Origin: AG25 sp035518815
GTDB lineage: Bacteria > Gemmatimonadota > Gemmatimonadetes > Gemmatimonadales > GWC2-71-9
Length of the DNA: 22,102 bases
Assembly: GCA_035518815.1 (NCBI GenBank)
Contig: DATIXG010000129.1
Coordinates: 1-22,102, forward strand
Reading direction: 5' to 3'
Each line of letters starts with the position of its first letter. Position 1 is the stretch's first letter. A model generated the notes under the pieces. That model was not told the DNA's origin. It saw only the letters and a program-made list of their open reading frames with translations, and made no database searches. Position numbers and translations under genes: made by a program. Shown here piece by piece: positions 7,727-14,792 of the stretch.

Positions 7727-8554
7727 CTACCCCTGACACCGCGGGCAGTAGGTCGTCGCCCGCAGGTCGATTTCGTGGGTCAACACGAGTTTCGTCCCGC
7801 AGTTCACGCAGGGCTCACCCTTGCGCCCATACACCTTCAGCTCGAATTGAAAGCTCCCCCGGCCCCCCGTGCCGGTGCGATAGTCGCGCACGGTCGTCCC
7901 TGAGGCCCTGACCGCCCGGCCCAGGACGTCGAGGACCGCAGCGTGCAGGCGCGCGAATTCCTCGAGCGACAGGGCGTTGGTGGGCTTCGCGGGATCGAGC
8001 CGGGCTTCGAACAATGCCTCATTCGCGTAGATGTTGCCGATCCCGGCGACGCGCCGCTGATCCATGATCGCCTTCTTGATCGCCGTGCGCGTGCCCTGGA
8101 GCCGCTCGGCGAACACGAAGGGTGTGAACGTCTCTTCCAGCGGCTCGGGGCCGATGCGATTCGAGTACGCGAGCCAGTCGTCTTCGTCGAGCAGCCACAC
8201 GGTGCCGAGCCGGCGCACGTCGCGGTAGACGAATCGCCGGCCGTCGTCGAGCGTGCAGGTCAGTACATCGTACTTCTTCTCGCCGCGCTTGGGTTTCCGC
8301 TCGTGGACAATGAGGGATCCGGTCATGCGGGGTTGGACGACCAGGCGATGGCCCGAGCCCAGGCGGATGATCGCGTGCTTGGCGCGGCGGCTCACGTGTT
8401 GGACCGTGTTGCCCTCGAGGGTGCGGAGCAGGCGGGGCTTGGTCACCTCGCGCAGCACGTCCGTCTTGGCGAGCCTAGCCGTGGCAATCCGGTGCCCTTC
8501 GAGCCGCGGCGCCAGCTCGCGCACGATCGTTTCGACTTCAGGCAGCTCCGGCAC
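7727..8554 (-). CDS. mutM: Formamidopyrimidine-DNA glycosylase (Fpg/MutM)
   Basis: 275 residues; excises 8-oxoguanine and other oxidised purines and nicks the abasic site. The start is the GTG at 8554, not the TTG two codons upstream, because Fpg needs Pro directly after the initiator Met (MPELPEVET), the N-terminal Pro being the catalytic nucleophile; GGGAG lies 7 nt upstream. Glu3 and Lys59 in RRAKHAII are the other conserved catalytic residues. The C-terminus ends in a zinc finger CVNC...CPRC, here spaced Cx2C-x17-Cx2C, one residue longer than the Cx2C-x16-Cx2C I recall for E. coli. The gene overlaps the 3' end of purD by 17 nt, so it is probably coupled to it. Confidence 0.95.
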   Translation of the reverse strand: MPELPEVETIVRELAPRLEGHRIATARLAKTDVLREVTKPRLLRTLEGNTVQHVSRRAKHAIIRLGSGHRLVVQPRMTGSLIVHERKPKRGEKKYDVLTCTLDDGRRFVYRDVRRLGTVWLLDEDDWLAYSNRIGPEPLEETFTPFVFAERLQGTRTAIKKAIMDQRRVAGIGNIYANEALFEARLDPAKPTNALSLEEFARLHAAVLDVLGRAVRASGTTVRDYRTGTGGRGSFQFELKVYGRKGEPCVNCGTKLVLTHEIDLRATTYCPRCQG

Positions 8555-9827
8555 GTGCAATCTCCCGCCAGCCGATGTCCCGGCGGAACGTCTTCCCGGC
8601 GAATTCGATCCGCGCGCACGCCGCCGCGCTCTTCTCCGCGGCTTCCTTCACCGAGCGGCCGAGCGCAGTGACCGCGAGGACCCGGCCGCCCGCCACCCGC
8701 AGGGCGCCGCCCTCGCCGGTCGCCGTGCCCGCGTGAAAGACCAGGACGTCGGGCCCGAGGCCCGAGGGAAGGGTGATCGCCGCGCCGAGCTCGGGCTTCT
8801 CCGGGTAGCCGCGCGCGGCGAGCACCGTGGTGACCGCGGTTCCGGTCGGCGCGATGGCGTCAGCGGCGGGACGCCACTCACCGCGCGCGATCGCGGCCAG
8901 GTCCGTCATCGCGCCGCGCGGCAGGACCGGCAGGATCACCTGCGCCTCGGGATCGCCCAGGCGGCAGTTGAACTCGAGCACCTTGGGTGTGCCGTCCGGT
9001 GCGATCATGAGCCCGGCGTACAGCACGCCCTGGTACACCGTGTCCCGCGCCTGCATTTCCCACAAGACCGGCTCGAACACCTCGCGGCGCACGCGCGCGA
9101 GCAGGGCCGGAGTCGTGATACTCACCGGGCAATACGCGCCCATGCCGCCGGTGTTCGGGCCCGCGTCCCCTTCGAGCAGCCGTTTGTGGTCCTGCGCGGG
9201 AGGCAGGATGGCGATCTGCTGGCCGTCGGTGAGCGCCATGACCGACAGCTCCTCTCCTTCGAGCAGCTCTTCCACCACGATCTCGCGACCCGCGTCTCCG
9301 AACGCGTCGCCTTCGAGCATGGCGCGGGCCGCGCGCTCCGCGTCGGCCCGTGTGTCGCACACCACGACGCCCTTGCCGGCGGCGAGCCCCGAGGCCTTGA
9401 CGACGAGCCGCTCGCTGTGGGCGCCGGCGATGTAGGCGCGCGCGTCGGCGAAGTTGCCGAACTCCCGGCTCGCCGCGGTCGGCACGTCGGCCTTCCGCAT
9501 CACGTCCTTCGCGAAGGCCTTGGACCACTCGAGCCGCGCCGCGGCCCGTGTGGGTCCGAACGCCGCGCGGCCCGCCACGCGCAGCCGGTCCACAAGTCCC
9601 GCGGCGAGCGGGGCTTCCGGCCCCACCACGACGAGGTCGATGCGCTGGTCGGTAGCGGCGCGGACGAGATCGTCCACGGCCGTCGCCGCAATGGGCAGGT
9701 TGGTGCCGAGCTGCGCGGTGCCGGGGTTGCCCGGGGCGGCGAGCAGGGTGGCGTCGGGGAGGTCGCGGCGCAGCGCCCAGCAGAGGGCATGCTCGCGGCC
9801 GCCCCCGCCGACGACCAGAATCCTCAC
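8538..9827 (-). CDS. purD: Phosphoribosylamine-glycine ligase (GAR synthetase)
   Basis: 429 residues, normal family length; ATP-dependent second step of de novo purine synthesis. Motifs: RILVVGGGGREHAL (N-terminal nucleotide-like fold), VVKASGLAAGKGVVV (ATP-grasp), DHKRLLEGDAGPNTGGMGAY (signature) and LEFNCRLGDPEAQ, where NCRLGDPEAQ replaces the more usual NVRFGDPETQ. The GTG start at 9827 forms a GTGA overlap with the stop of the M48 peptidase gene, and the 3' end overlaps mutM by 17 nt. The three genes are therefore one coupled operon. Confidence 0.96.
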   Translation of the reverse strand: MRILVVGGGGREHALCWALRRDLPDATLLAAPGNPGTAQLGTNLPIAATAVDDLVRAATDQRIDLVVVGPEAPLAAGLVDRLRVAGRAAFGPTRAAARLEWSKAFAKDVMRKADVPTAASREFGNFADARAYIAGAHSERLVVKASGLAAGKGVVVCDTRADAERAARAMLEGDAFGDAGREIVVEELLEGEELSVMALTDGQQIAILPPAQDHKRLLEGDAGPNTGGMGAYCPVSITTPALLARVRREVFEPVLWEMQARDTVYQGVLYAGLMIAPDGTPKVLEFNCRLGDPEAQVILPVLPRGAMTDLAAIARGEWRPAADAIAPTGTAVTTVLAARGYPEKPELGAAITLPSGLGPDVLVFHAGTATGEGGALRVAGGRVLAVTALGRSVKEAAEKSAAACARIEFAGKTFRRDIGWREIARAGAA

Positions 9828-10822
9828 TTCTTCTTCAGTGCGTCCGCGAACGCCTGAGCGGCTCGCTTGGCGGTATCCACGACGTCGTGCACGACCTCGC
9901 GGGCTTCCTTCATGTAGTGATCGCGCGCCGCGTCGACGTCCTGCTCCAGGGGCCGCTCGCTCGCGCCCGGCCCGCGCCGCGTGTACTCACCGCGCAGGAT
10001 GCGGTCGTAGTGGCCCGCCTCGATCCAGCGCTGCAGCTCGGCGGCCCGGAGCGTATTGAAGGGGTGCGTTCGGTCGAGCGTGTTCAGGATCTGGAAGATG
10101 CGGTCGAGCGCGCCGCCCGCCTCTTCGTATTCCTTGGCCTGCACGAGGAAGGCGTTCAGATCCATCTGCGACATGTCGCCGCCGCCCGCCATCTTGAGGA
10201 ACAGACGCATCGACGCGGGCGCGTCCTGGCTCGCGACGAGGCCCGCCCGATCCGACGACAGCTCGCTCTTCCGGTACCACTCGAGCAGCGCGATGCGAAT
10301 GGGGAGCAGCGCGATGCCGGCGAGGAACGGAAGCGATGCGAAGCTCACGTTGAGAATCAGAATGAGGATCGTGCGGTACAGCGCGTGACCGCTCATGATG
10401 TGTCCGAGCTCGTGTCCGAGCAGCGACCGCATCTCGTCGTCGTCGAGCAACCGCAGGGCGCCCGAGTTGATGACGATGAACGGCTTGTCCATGCCGAACG
10501 CGCCGGCGTTGACGAACGGGGTTTGCGACACGAACAGCTCCGGCCGGGTGGGCCAATCGAGCGACGTGAGCACGTCGGTGTACAGCTGGTTCAATCTCGG
10601 GAACTGCGTCGGCCCGACCCGCACGGCGTCGGCCTGGAACAGCAGCCGGACCCCCCGTTCGCCCAGGAAGCCGAAGATCTTCTTCACGACCTCGTCGAAT
10701 CCGGGGACCGAGCGCAGGGTCTGGAGCGCGGCGCGATCGGCCGGATGCTCCCAGGAGACCGCCGCGATCTGCGTGAGGATCTTGCGGGGGCGGGCGGCGG
10801 GTAGAGTGGTGGGTTCGGTCAT
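9824..10822 (-). CDS. M48-family zinc metallopeptidase, membrane-associated
   Basis: 332 residues. The active site is HELGH (His137-Glu138-His141), with the third zinc ligand probably Glu187 in KSELSSDRAGL, the typical M48 E-x3-D pattern. A hydrophobic segment at about 150-180 follows the active site and would anchor the enzyme. The domain before it (SQTPFVNAGAFGMDKPFIVI and INSGALRLLDDDEM) is typical of M48 proteases. The C-terminal tail (290-332) is charged and probably helical. The start ATG 10822 has a strong AGGAG 6 nt upstream. It heads the operon with purD and mutM; why a protease belongs there is not evident. No signal peptide. Confidence 0.9.
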   Translation of the reverse strand: MTEPTTLPAARPRKILTQIAAVSWEHPADRAALQTLRSVPGFDEVVKKIFGFLGERGVRLLFQADAVRVGPTQFPRLNQLYTDVLTSLDWPTRPELFVSQTPFVNAGAFGMDKPFIVINSGALRLLDDDEMRSLLGHELGHIMSGHALYRTILILILNVSFASLPFLAGIALLPIRIALLEWYRKSELSSDRAGLVASQDAPASMRLFLKMAGGGDMSQMDLNAFLVQAKEYEEAGGALDRIFQILNTLDRTHPFNTLRAAELQRWIEAGHYDRILRGEYTRRGPGASERPLEQDVDAARDHYMKEAREVVHDVVDTAKRAAQAFADALKKK

Positions 10823-10828
10823 ACGATG

Positions 10829-10833
10829 CTCCT
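10829..10833 (-). promoter_or_regulatory. Strong ribosome binding site of the M48 peptidase gene
   Basis: AGGAG on the minus strand, 6 nt before ATG 10822. This differs from several neighbouring outward-facing genes, which lack any SD, and implies a real 5' leader here. Confidence 0.7.
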
Positions 10834-10867
10834 GCGTAGGGTGCGTTTCCCGCGTAGTGTGCGTTTC
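10834..10867. repeat. 16-nt direct repeat, period 18, in front of the M48 gene
   Basis: GCGTAGGGTGCGTTTC (10834-10849) and GCGTAGTGTGCGTTTC (10852-10867) differ at one base. They lie immediately upstream of the AGGAG box, so they sit in the 5' leader or promoter of the M48-purD-mutM operon. Could be a regulator site or part of the surrounding repeat cluster. Confidence 0.65.
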
Positions 10868-10879
10868 GATTCCGTCGTA

Positions 10880-10986
10880 CCCGGGCTAAAGCCCGGGCTC
10901 GGCGCTGGTGCGCCCTCAAGGGCGCTAATCTCGACGCGCGCCGTGCTTCAGCACGGCCTTGGGCCGAGCCCGCCCTTCAGGGCGGG
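10880..10986. repeat. Array of four short perfect hairpins (REP-like cluster)
   Basis: Four palindromes with 2-nt loops occur in 107 nt: 10880-10897 (CCCGGGCT-AA-AGCCCGGG), 10910-10925 (GCGCCCT-CA-AGGGCGC), 10940-10957 (GCCGTGCT-TC-AGCACGGC) and 10969-10986 (CCCGCCCT-TC-AGGGCGGG). The stems differ in sequence but all close with CT-NN-AG. A further 10-bp complement, CGGGCTCGGC (10894-10903) with GCCGAGCCCG (10963-10972), encloses the two middle hairpins and competes with the outer two. No T-run follows any of them on either strand, so these are not ordinary intrinsic terminators. Similar palindromes are common as REP-type elements in GC-rich bacteria (general knowledge). Confidence 0.8.
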
Positions 10987-10995
10987 TTCACCAAT

Positions 10996-11090
10996 CTCCT
11001 CGTCCCGTCCCCCGTCCTCGTCCCGTCCCCCGTCCTCGTCCCGTCCCCCCGTCCTCGTCCCTCTTCCCCCGTCCTCGTCCCTCATCCCCC
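10996..11090. repeat. Minisatellite, five units of 18-20 bp
   Basis: Units GTCCTCGTCCCGTCCCCC and variants occupy 10996-11013, 11014-11031, 11032-11050, 11051-11070 and 11071-11090 (18, 18, 19, 20 and 20 bp). The first lacks the exact leading GTC match. The opposite strand is a G-rich purine tract. The last unit overlaps the 3' end of the cystathionine gene and contains its stop codon. Together with the hairpins it fills nearly the whole gap between two genes. Confidence 0.9.
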
Positions 11091-12254
11091 GGTCTTCAAC
11101 GCTTGATCCAGATCCGCCATCAGATCCTCGACGTCCTCGATCCCCACCGACAAGCGCACCAGGCTGTCCGTAAGGCCCATCGCGGCCCGCATGGCGGGGG
11201 GAATGCTGGCGTGGGTCATCGATGCCGGGTGGCCGACCAGACTCTCGACTCCGCCGAGTGACTCCGCCAGCGCGAAGAGCCGGGTGCCCTCGGCGAAGCG
11301 GCGCGCTCGGGCCAAGGTCCCCAGCTCGATGCTCACCATGCCGCCGAACCCCGTCATCTGGCGGCGAGCCAGGTCGTGCTGCGGGTGCGAGGGGAGCCCG
11401 GGGTAGTACACCCGCTCGACGCGGGGGTGTTGCGCCAGCCACTGCGCGATCCGCCGGCCGTTGGCGTCGTGCTGATGCATGCGCAAGGCGAGCGTCTTCG
11501 TCCCGCGCAGACAGAGCCAGCAGTCAAAGGGGCCCGGTACGGCCCCGGCGGCATTCTGGATGAATCCGATCCGCTCGGCGAGATCGTCCCGCGCCACGAC
11601 GAGCATGCCGCCAATCATGTCGCTGTGGCCGTTCAGGTATTTGGTCGTCGAGTGCAGGACGACGTCGGCGCCGAGCTCGAGCGGGCGCTGGAAGATGGGC
11701 GTCGCGAAGGTGTTGTCGACGACGAACAGGGCCTTCGCGCGCCCCGCAATGGCGCCGACGGCCTTGAGATCGCACAGGTGCATCAATGGATTGGTGGGCG
11801 TTTCCGCGAACACCATCCGGGTTGCCGGCGTGATCGCGTCGGCGAGGCGATCGAGGTCGGCCAGGTCCACGAACGTGAAGGTCAGGCCGTATCGCGTCCA
11901 GATCTGCGTCATCTGGCGGTGTGTGCCGCCGTACACGTTTTCCCCGCAGACCACGTGGTCGCCGGCCGAGAGCAGCTTCAGAACGGCGTCGAGCGCCGCG
12001 AGCCCCGATCCGAACGCGAACCCGTGGCGTCCGCCCTCGAGCGCGGCCACGTTGCGCTCCAACGCTTCCCGGGTCGGGTTCTGCGTCCGGGCGTACTCGT
12101 AGCCTTTGTGCCGGCCGAGGGCGTCCTGGATGTAGGTGGACGTCTGGTAGATGGGCGTCATCACGGCGCCCGCCAGCGGATCGGGGACGGCGCCCGCATG
12201 CACGGCCCGGGTGCCAAGGCGCTGCTTGAGGTCGTCCCCCGAGACCTGGGTCAT
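11082..12254 (-). CDS. metB: Cystathionine gamma-synthase/gamma-lyase family PLP enzyme
   Basis: 390 residues from ATG 12254. A TTG 36 nt upstream in the same frame is rejected because it lies within the proposed promoter. PLP-enzyme landmarks: YEYARTQNPT with Tyr54 and Arg56, GENVYGGTHR with Tyr108, FVVDNTF with Asp180, and STTKYLNGHSD with the PLP-binding Lys205. The C-terminus SLGGVESLVGHPASMTHASI is typical of the gamma-synthase/gamma-lyase branch rather than beta-lyases. It would build cystathionine from an activated homoserine and cysteine in methionine synthesis, or run the reverse transsulfuration cleavage; sequence alone does not separate them. The stop codon lies inside the last minisatellite unit. 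Divergent from the response regulator gene. Confidence 0.88.
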   Translation of the reverse strand: MTQVSGDDLKQRLGTRAVHAGAVPDPLAGAVMTPIYQTSTYIQDALGRHKGYEYARTQNPTREALERNVAALEGGRHGFAFGSGLAALDAVLKLLSAGDHVVCGENVYGGTHRQMTQIWTRYGLTFTFVDLADLDRLADAITPATRMVFAETPTNPLMHLCDLKAVGAIAGRAKALFVVDNTFATPIFQRPLELGADVVLHSTTKYLNGHSDMIGGMLVVARDDLAERIGFIQNAAGAVPGPFDCWLCLRGTKTLALRMHQHDANGRRIAQWLAQHPRVERVYYPGLPSHPQHDLARRQMTGFGGMVSIELGTLARARRFAEGTRLFALAESLGGVESLVGHPASMTHASIPPAMRAAMGLTDSLVRLSVGIEDVEDLMADLDQALKTGG

Positions 12255-12261
12255 GGCGGGA

Positions 12262-12290
12262 AGAGTAAGGGTGGCTTTCGCGCCGAGCAA
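12262..12290 (-). promoter_or_regulatory. Putative promoter of the cystathionine gene
   Basis: On the minus strand, TTGCTC (12290-12285), a 17-nt spacer, TACTCT (12267-12262), then 7 nt to ATG 12254. There is no SD. The geometry predicts a leaderless transcript. Confidence 0.45.
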
Positions 12291-12303
12291 GCGACTTATA
12301 CGT
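12276..12303 (+). promoter_or_regulatory. Putative promoter of the response regulator gene
   Basis: A weak TTTCGC (12276-12281), 16 nt, TATACG (12298-12303), then 10 nt to ATG 12314. A second TAGCAT at 12304-12309 also resembles a -10 box. The element overlaps the divergent metB promoter inside a 59-nt gap, so the two promoters may interfere. Confidence 0.35.
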
Positions 12304-12313
12304 TAGCATCGGC

Positions 12314-13399
12314 ATGCCCCAACCCAACGTCATGCAGGTCCTTGTAGTGGACGACGAGCCCCGGCTGCGCCGCGTGATGGTGCGCTTGCTGGCGGGCGAG
12401 GGCTTCACGTGCCTCGAAGCGGGGTCGGGCACCGAAGCCCTGGCGGTCATGGAGAAGGATCCCGTCCCCCTCGTGATCTCCGACCTCCGCATGCCGGAGA
12501 TGGATGGGGTCACGCTCCTGCGGGAAATCATCGCCCGCTGGCCCGACACCGCGATGATCATGGTGACCGCGGTGGCCGAGGTTGAGAGTGCGGTGGCGTG
12601 CCTCCAGCTCGGCGCGCTGGACTACGTCGCGAAGCCGTTCCACCTGGACGAAGTGCGGGCCCGGGTCACGCAGGCGCTCGACAAGCGCCGGCTGATCCTC
12701 GAGAACCGCACCTACCACCAGGGCCTCGAGGCCCGCGTCCAGGTCCAGGCTCGGCGCATCGAAGAGGTCTTCCTGGAGGGGGTCCAGGCGCTCGCGCAGG
12801 CGCTCGAAGAGAAGGACGCCTACACGCGCGGGCACTCGGCGCGGGTCGCCCACTATGCCGTGCGCGTGGCCCGGCAGCTCAAGCTCGACAGCCAGGTGGT
12901 GGACACGATCGCGCTCGGGGCGGAGCTTCACGACATCGGCAAGATCGGCGTGCGCGAAGCGGTCTTGTACAAGGCCGGCAAGCTGACCCCCGACGAGTAT
13001 CGCCACATCATGGAGCATACCGTCATCGGCGCCCGGATCCTGAGCCCGCTGCTGCGCGATGCCCCGCAGGCCCTCGCCATCGTGCGGTCGCACCACGAGC
13101 GCCTGGACGGCAGCGGCTCCCCGGACGGGCTCAAGGGTGACGCCATTCCCTTCGAGGCCCGCGTCGTGAGCGTGGCGGACTCATTCGACGCGATGACGAG
13201 CGAGCGCCCCTACCGGCCCGGCCTGTCGGTGCAGCAGGCCGTGCGCGAGCTGCAGGAAGGGAAGGGCGTGCAGTTCGATCCCGTGCTGGTCGACGCCTTC
13301 CTGCACGCCTTCCCGGATCCGAGTGCGCTCCCGCTCGCCACCCCACAGCTCAGTCCCGTGCGGCTGCCCCTGCGCGCCACGGAAGCGCAGCGAGTCTGA
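12314..13399 (+). CDS. Response regulator with HD-GYP-type output domain
   Basis: 361 residues. Residues 7-125 form a receiver domain: Asp13-Asp14, phospho-acceptor Asp57 in ISDLRMPEMDG, Thr85 and Lys107 (AKPF). A helical linker (about 125-160, NRTYHQGLEARVQVQARRIE) leads to an HD-GYP domain: His174, His206-Asp207 in ELHDIGKIG, His231 and His235, then HHERLDGSGSPDGLKG. Such domains degrade c-di-GMP. Here the GYP tyrosine is Ser269 (GSP), while the metal-binding His and Asp residues remain. A later ATG (12332) is an alternative start and would still keep the receiver. No sensor kinase gene is in the window. Nineteen nt separate it from glmM, so cotranscription is possible. Confidence 0.92.
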   Translation: MPQPNVMQVLVVDDEPRLRRVMVRLLAGEGFTCLEAGSGTEALAVMEKDPVPLVISDLRMPEMDGVTLLREIIARWPDTAMIMVTAVAEVESAVACLQLGALDYVAKPFHLDEVRARVTQALDKRRLILENRTYHQGLEARVQVQARRIEEVFLEGVQALAQALEEKDAYTRGHSARVAHYAVRVARQLKLDSQVVDTIALGAELHDIGKIGVREAVLYKAGKLTPDEYRHIMEHTVIGARILSPLLRDAPQALAIVRSHHERLDGSGSPDGLKGDAIPFEARVVSVADSFDAMTSERPYRPGLSVQQAVRELQEGKGVQFDPVLVDAFLHAFPDPSALPLATPQLSPVRLPLRATEAQRV

Positions 13400-13418
13400 C
13401 CCGCGCGGCAGGGACTCC

Positions 13419-14792
13419 ATGACTGACACGTTGATGGTCGGAGTATCCGGCGTTCGCGGCATCGTCGGCAAGGACCTGACGCCGGACATCGTGCGGCGTT
13501 GGGCCGCCGCCTTCGGTCGCTGGGCCGCGGCGCGCCGACCGGTGGTGGTCATCGGCCGCGATTCCCGCAAGTCCGGACCCGAGCTCGCCGGCGCCGCGCG
13601 TTCCGCGCTCGCCGCCGCAGGCTGCGACGTGATCGACGTCGGCCTCGTCCCCACGCCCACCGTCCAGCTTGCGGTCATGCACCATAAGGCAGGCGGGGGC
13701 ATCGCGGTGACCGCGAGTCACAACCCGGGTGAATGGAACGCGCTCAAGTTCATCGGTCCGGACGGCATCTTCCTCGACGCGGTGGAGGGCGCCGCCATCC
13801 GCGACATGGTGGGCAAGGACGGGGAGGGACGGGGAGGGACCGGGAAGCCGGGGAAAGTGATCTCCGACACGAGCGCCGTGGAGCGCCACCTCGAGCGCGT
13901 CCTGACCATGCCCGTGATCGATGTCGCGCGCATCCGGGAACAGAGATTCCGCGTCGCGCTCGACACGGTGCGTGGGGCGGGCGGCGTCATCATGCCCCTG
14001 CTGCTCGAGCGGCTGGGGTGTGCCGTGTGGGGGCTCGAGCTCGCCACCGACGGCGCGTTCCCCCGCGCCCCCGAACCCATCCCCGAGCACCTGGGCACCC
14101 TCCGCGCCGCCGTGCGCAAGTCCGGCGCCGCGCTGGGCATCGCCGTCGACCCGGACGTGGATCGGCTGGCCCTGGTCGACGAGCAGGGCGTGGCCATCGG
14201 GGAGGACTACACGCTCGCGTTCGCGGTTCGCGACGTACTGGCGAAGGGGGAGGAGGGACGGGGGAAGCGGGCGCCGGTTGTGTGCAACCTGTCGACCAGC
14301 CTGGTGGTCGAAGACGCCGCTCGGGAGTACGGCGCTGCCGTCGTGCGGACGCCGGTCGGCGAGGTCCACGTCGCCCGCAAGATGGTGGAACTCGCCGCCG
14401 TTATAGGCGGGGAGGGGAACGGCGGCGTCATGTATGCGCCGCTGCACGCCGGCCGGGACGCGCCCGTGGCGGCCGCCCTCGTGCTCGACCTGCTCGCGCG
14501 CAACGGGGGGAAGGTGAGCGACCTGGTATCGGCCGCGCCGCGCTATACGATTGTGAAGGCAAAGGTCGCGCGCGGCCCCGCTCTGGATCGGGTGTACGGG
14601 GCGCTGCGGAGCCGGTTCGCGGATGGGAGCGTGGACACGTCCGACGGCCTCCGTCTCGCCTGGCGCGACCGCTGGCTGCACGTGCGGCCGTCGAACACCG
14701 AGCCGATCATTCGGTTGATTGCGGAAGCGCCCACCCAGGCGCTGGCCCAGGAACTCGTGGACGAAGGACAACGGTTATGTGCGGCATCGTAG
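13419..14792 (+). CDS. glmM: Phosphoglucosamine mutase / phosphohexomutase
   Basis: 457 residues from ATG 13419, with AGGGA 4 nt upstream. Phosphohexomutase motifs: GVRGIVGKDLTPD at the N-terminus, active-site phosphoserine Ser100 in TASHNPGEWN, metal loop DPDVDR (244-249), sugar loop GGEGNGG (330-336) and phosphate loop RPSNTEP (423-429). GGExNGG and RPSNTEP differ from the GGEQSGH and RPSGTEP of E. coli-type GlmM and recall archaeal-like mutases. Isomerisation of GlcN-6-P to GlcN-1-P is inferred mainly from the overlap (16 nt) with glmS; a phosphomannomutase role cannot be excluded. Two low-complexity Gly/Arg/Lys insertions (about 133-146 and 276-284) are encoded by G-rich repeats. Confidence 0.87.
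   Translation: MTDTLMVGVSGVRGIVGKDLTPDIVRRWAAAFGRWAAARRPVVVIGRDSRKSGPELAGAARSALAAAGCDVIDVGLVPTPTVQLAVMHHKAGGGIAVTASHNPGEWNALKFIGPDGIFLDAVEGAAIRDMVGKDGEGRGGTGKPGKVISDTSAVERHLERVLTMPVIDVARIREQRFRVALDTVRGAGGVIMPLLLERLGCAVWGLELATDGAFPRAPEPIPEHLGTLRAAVRKSGAALGIAVDPDVDRLALVDEQGVAIGEDYTLAFAVRDVLAKGEEGRGKRAPVVCNLSTSLVVEDAAREYGAAVVRTPVGEVHVARKMVELAAVIGGEGNGGVMYAPLHAGRDAPVAAALVLDLLARNGGKVSDLVSAAPRYTIVKAKVARGPALDRVYGALRSRFADGSVDTSDGLRLAWRDRWLHVRPSNTEPIIRLIAEAPTQALAQELVDEGQRLCAAS
13816..13855 (+). repeat. G-rich 10-bp tandem repeat inside glmM
   Basis: GGGGAGGGAC occurs twice in tandem at 13821-13840, followed by a decayed third unit, and encodes a KDGEGRGGTGKPGK loop absent from typical phosphohexomutases. 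A related tract lies at 14244-14267. Confidence 0.75.

Noticed and set aside
10880..10986. Intrinsic terminators between metB and the M48 gene
   Set aside because: The hairpins are strong, but none is followed by a T-run on either strand. They are reported as a repeat array instead.
10996..11090. A CRISPR array
   Set aside because: The units are contiguous 18-20 bp repeats without unique spacers, and no cas genes are present.
13733..14776. Upstream extension of the glmS frame, giving a 958-residue protein
   Set aside because: GlmS must start at MCGIVGY so that Cys2 is the nucleophile; the upstream part is an out-of-frame reading of glmM.
14700..14776. A glmS ribozyme/riboswitch before glmS
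   Set aside because: glmS begins inside glmM coding sequence with a 16-nt overlap, leaving no untranslated leader, and no ribozyme-like structure was noticed.
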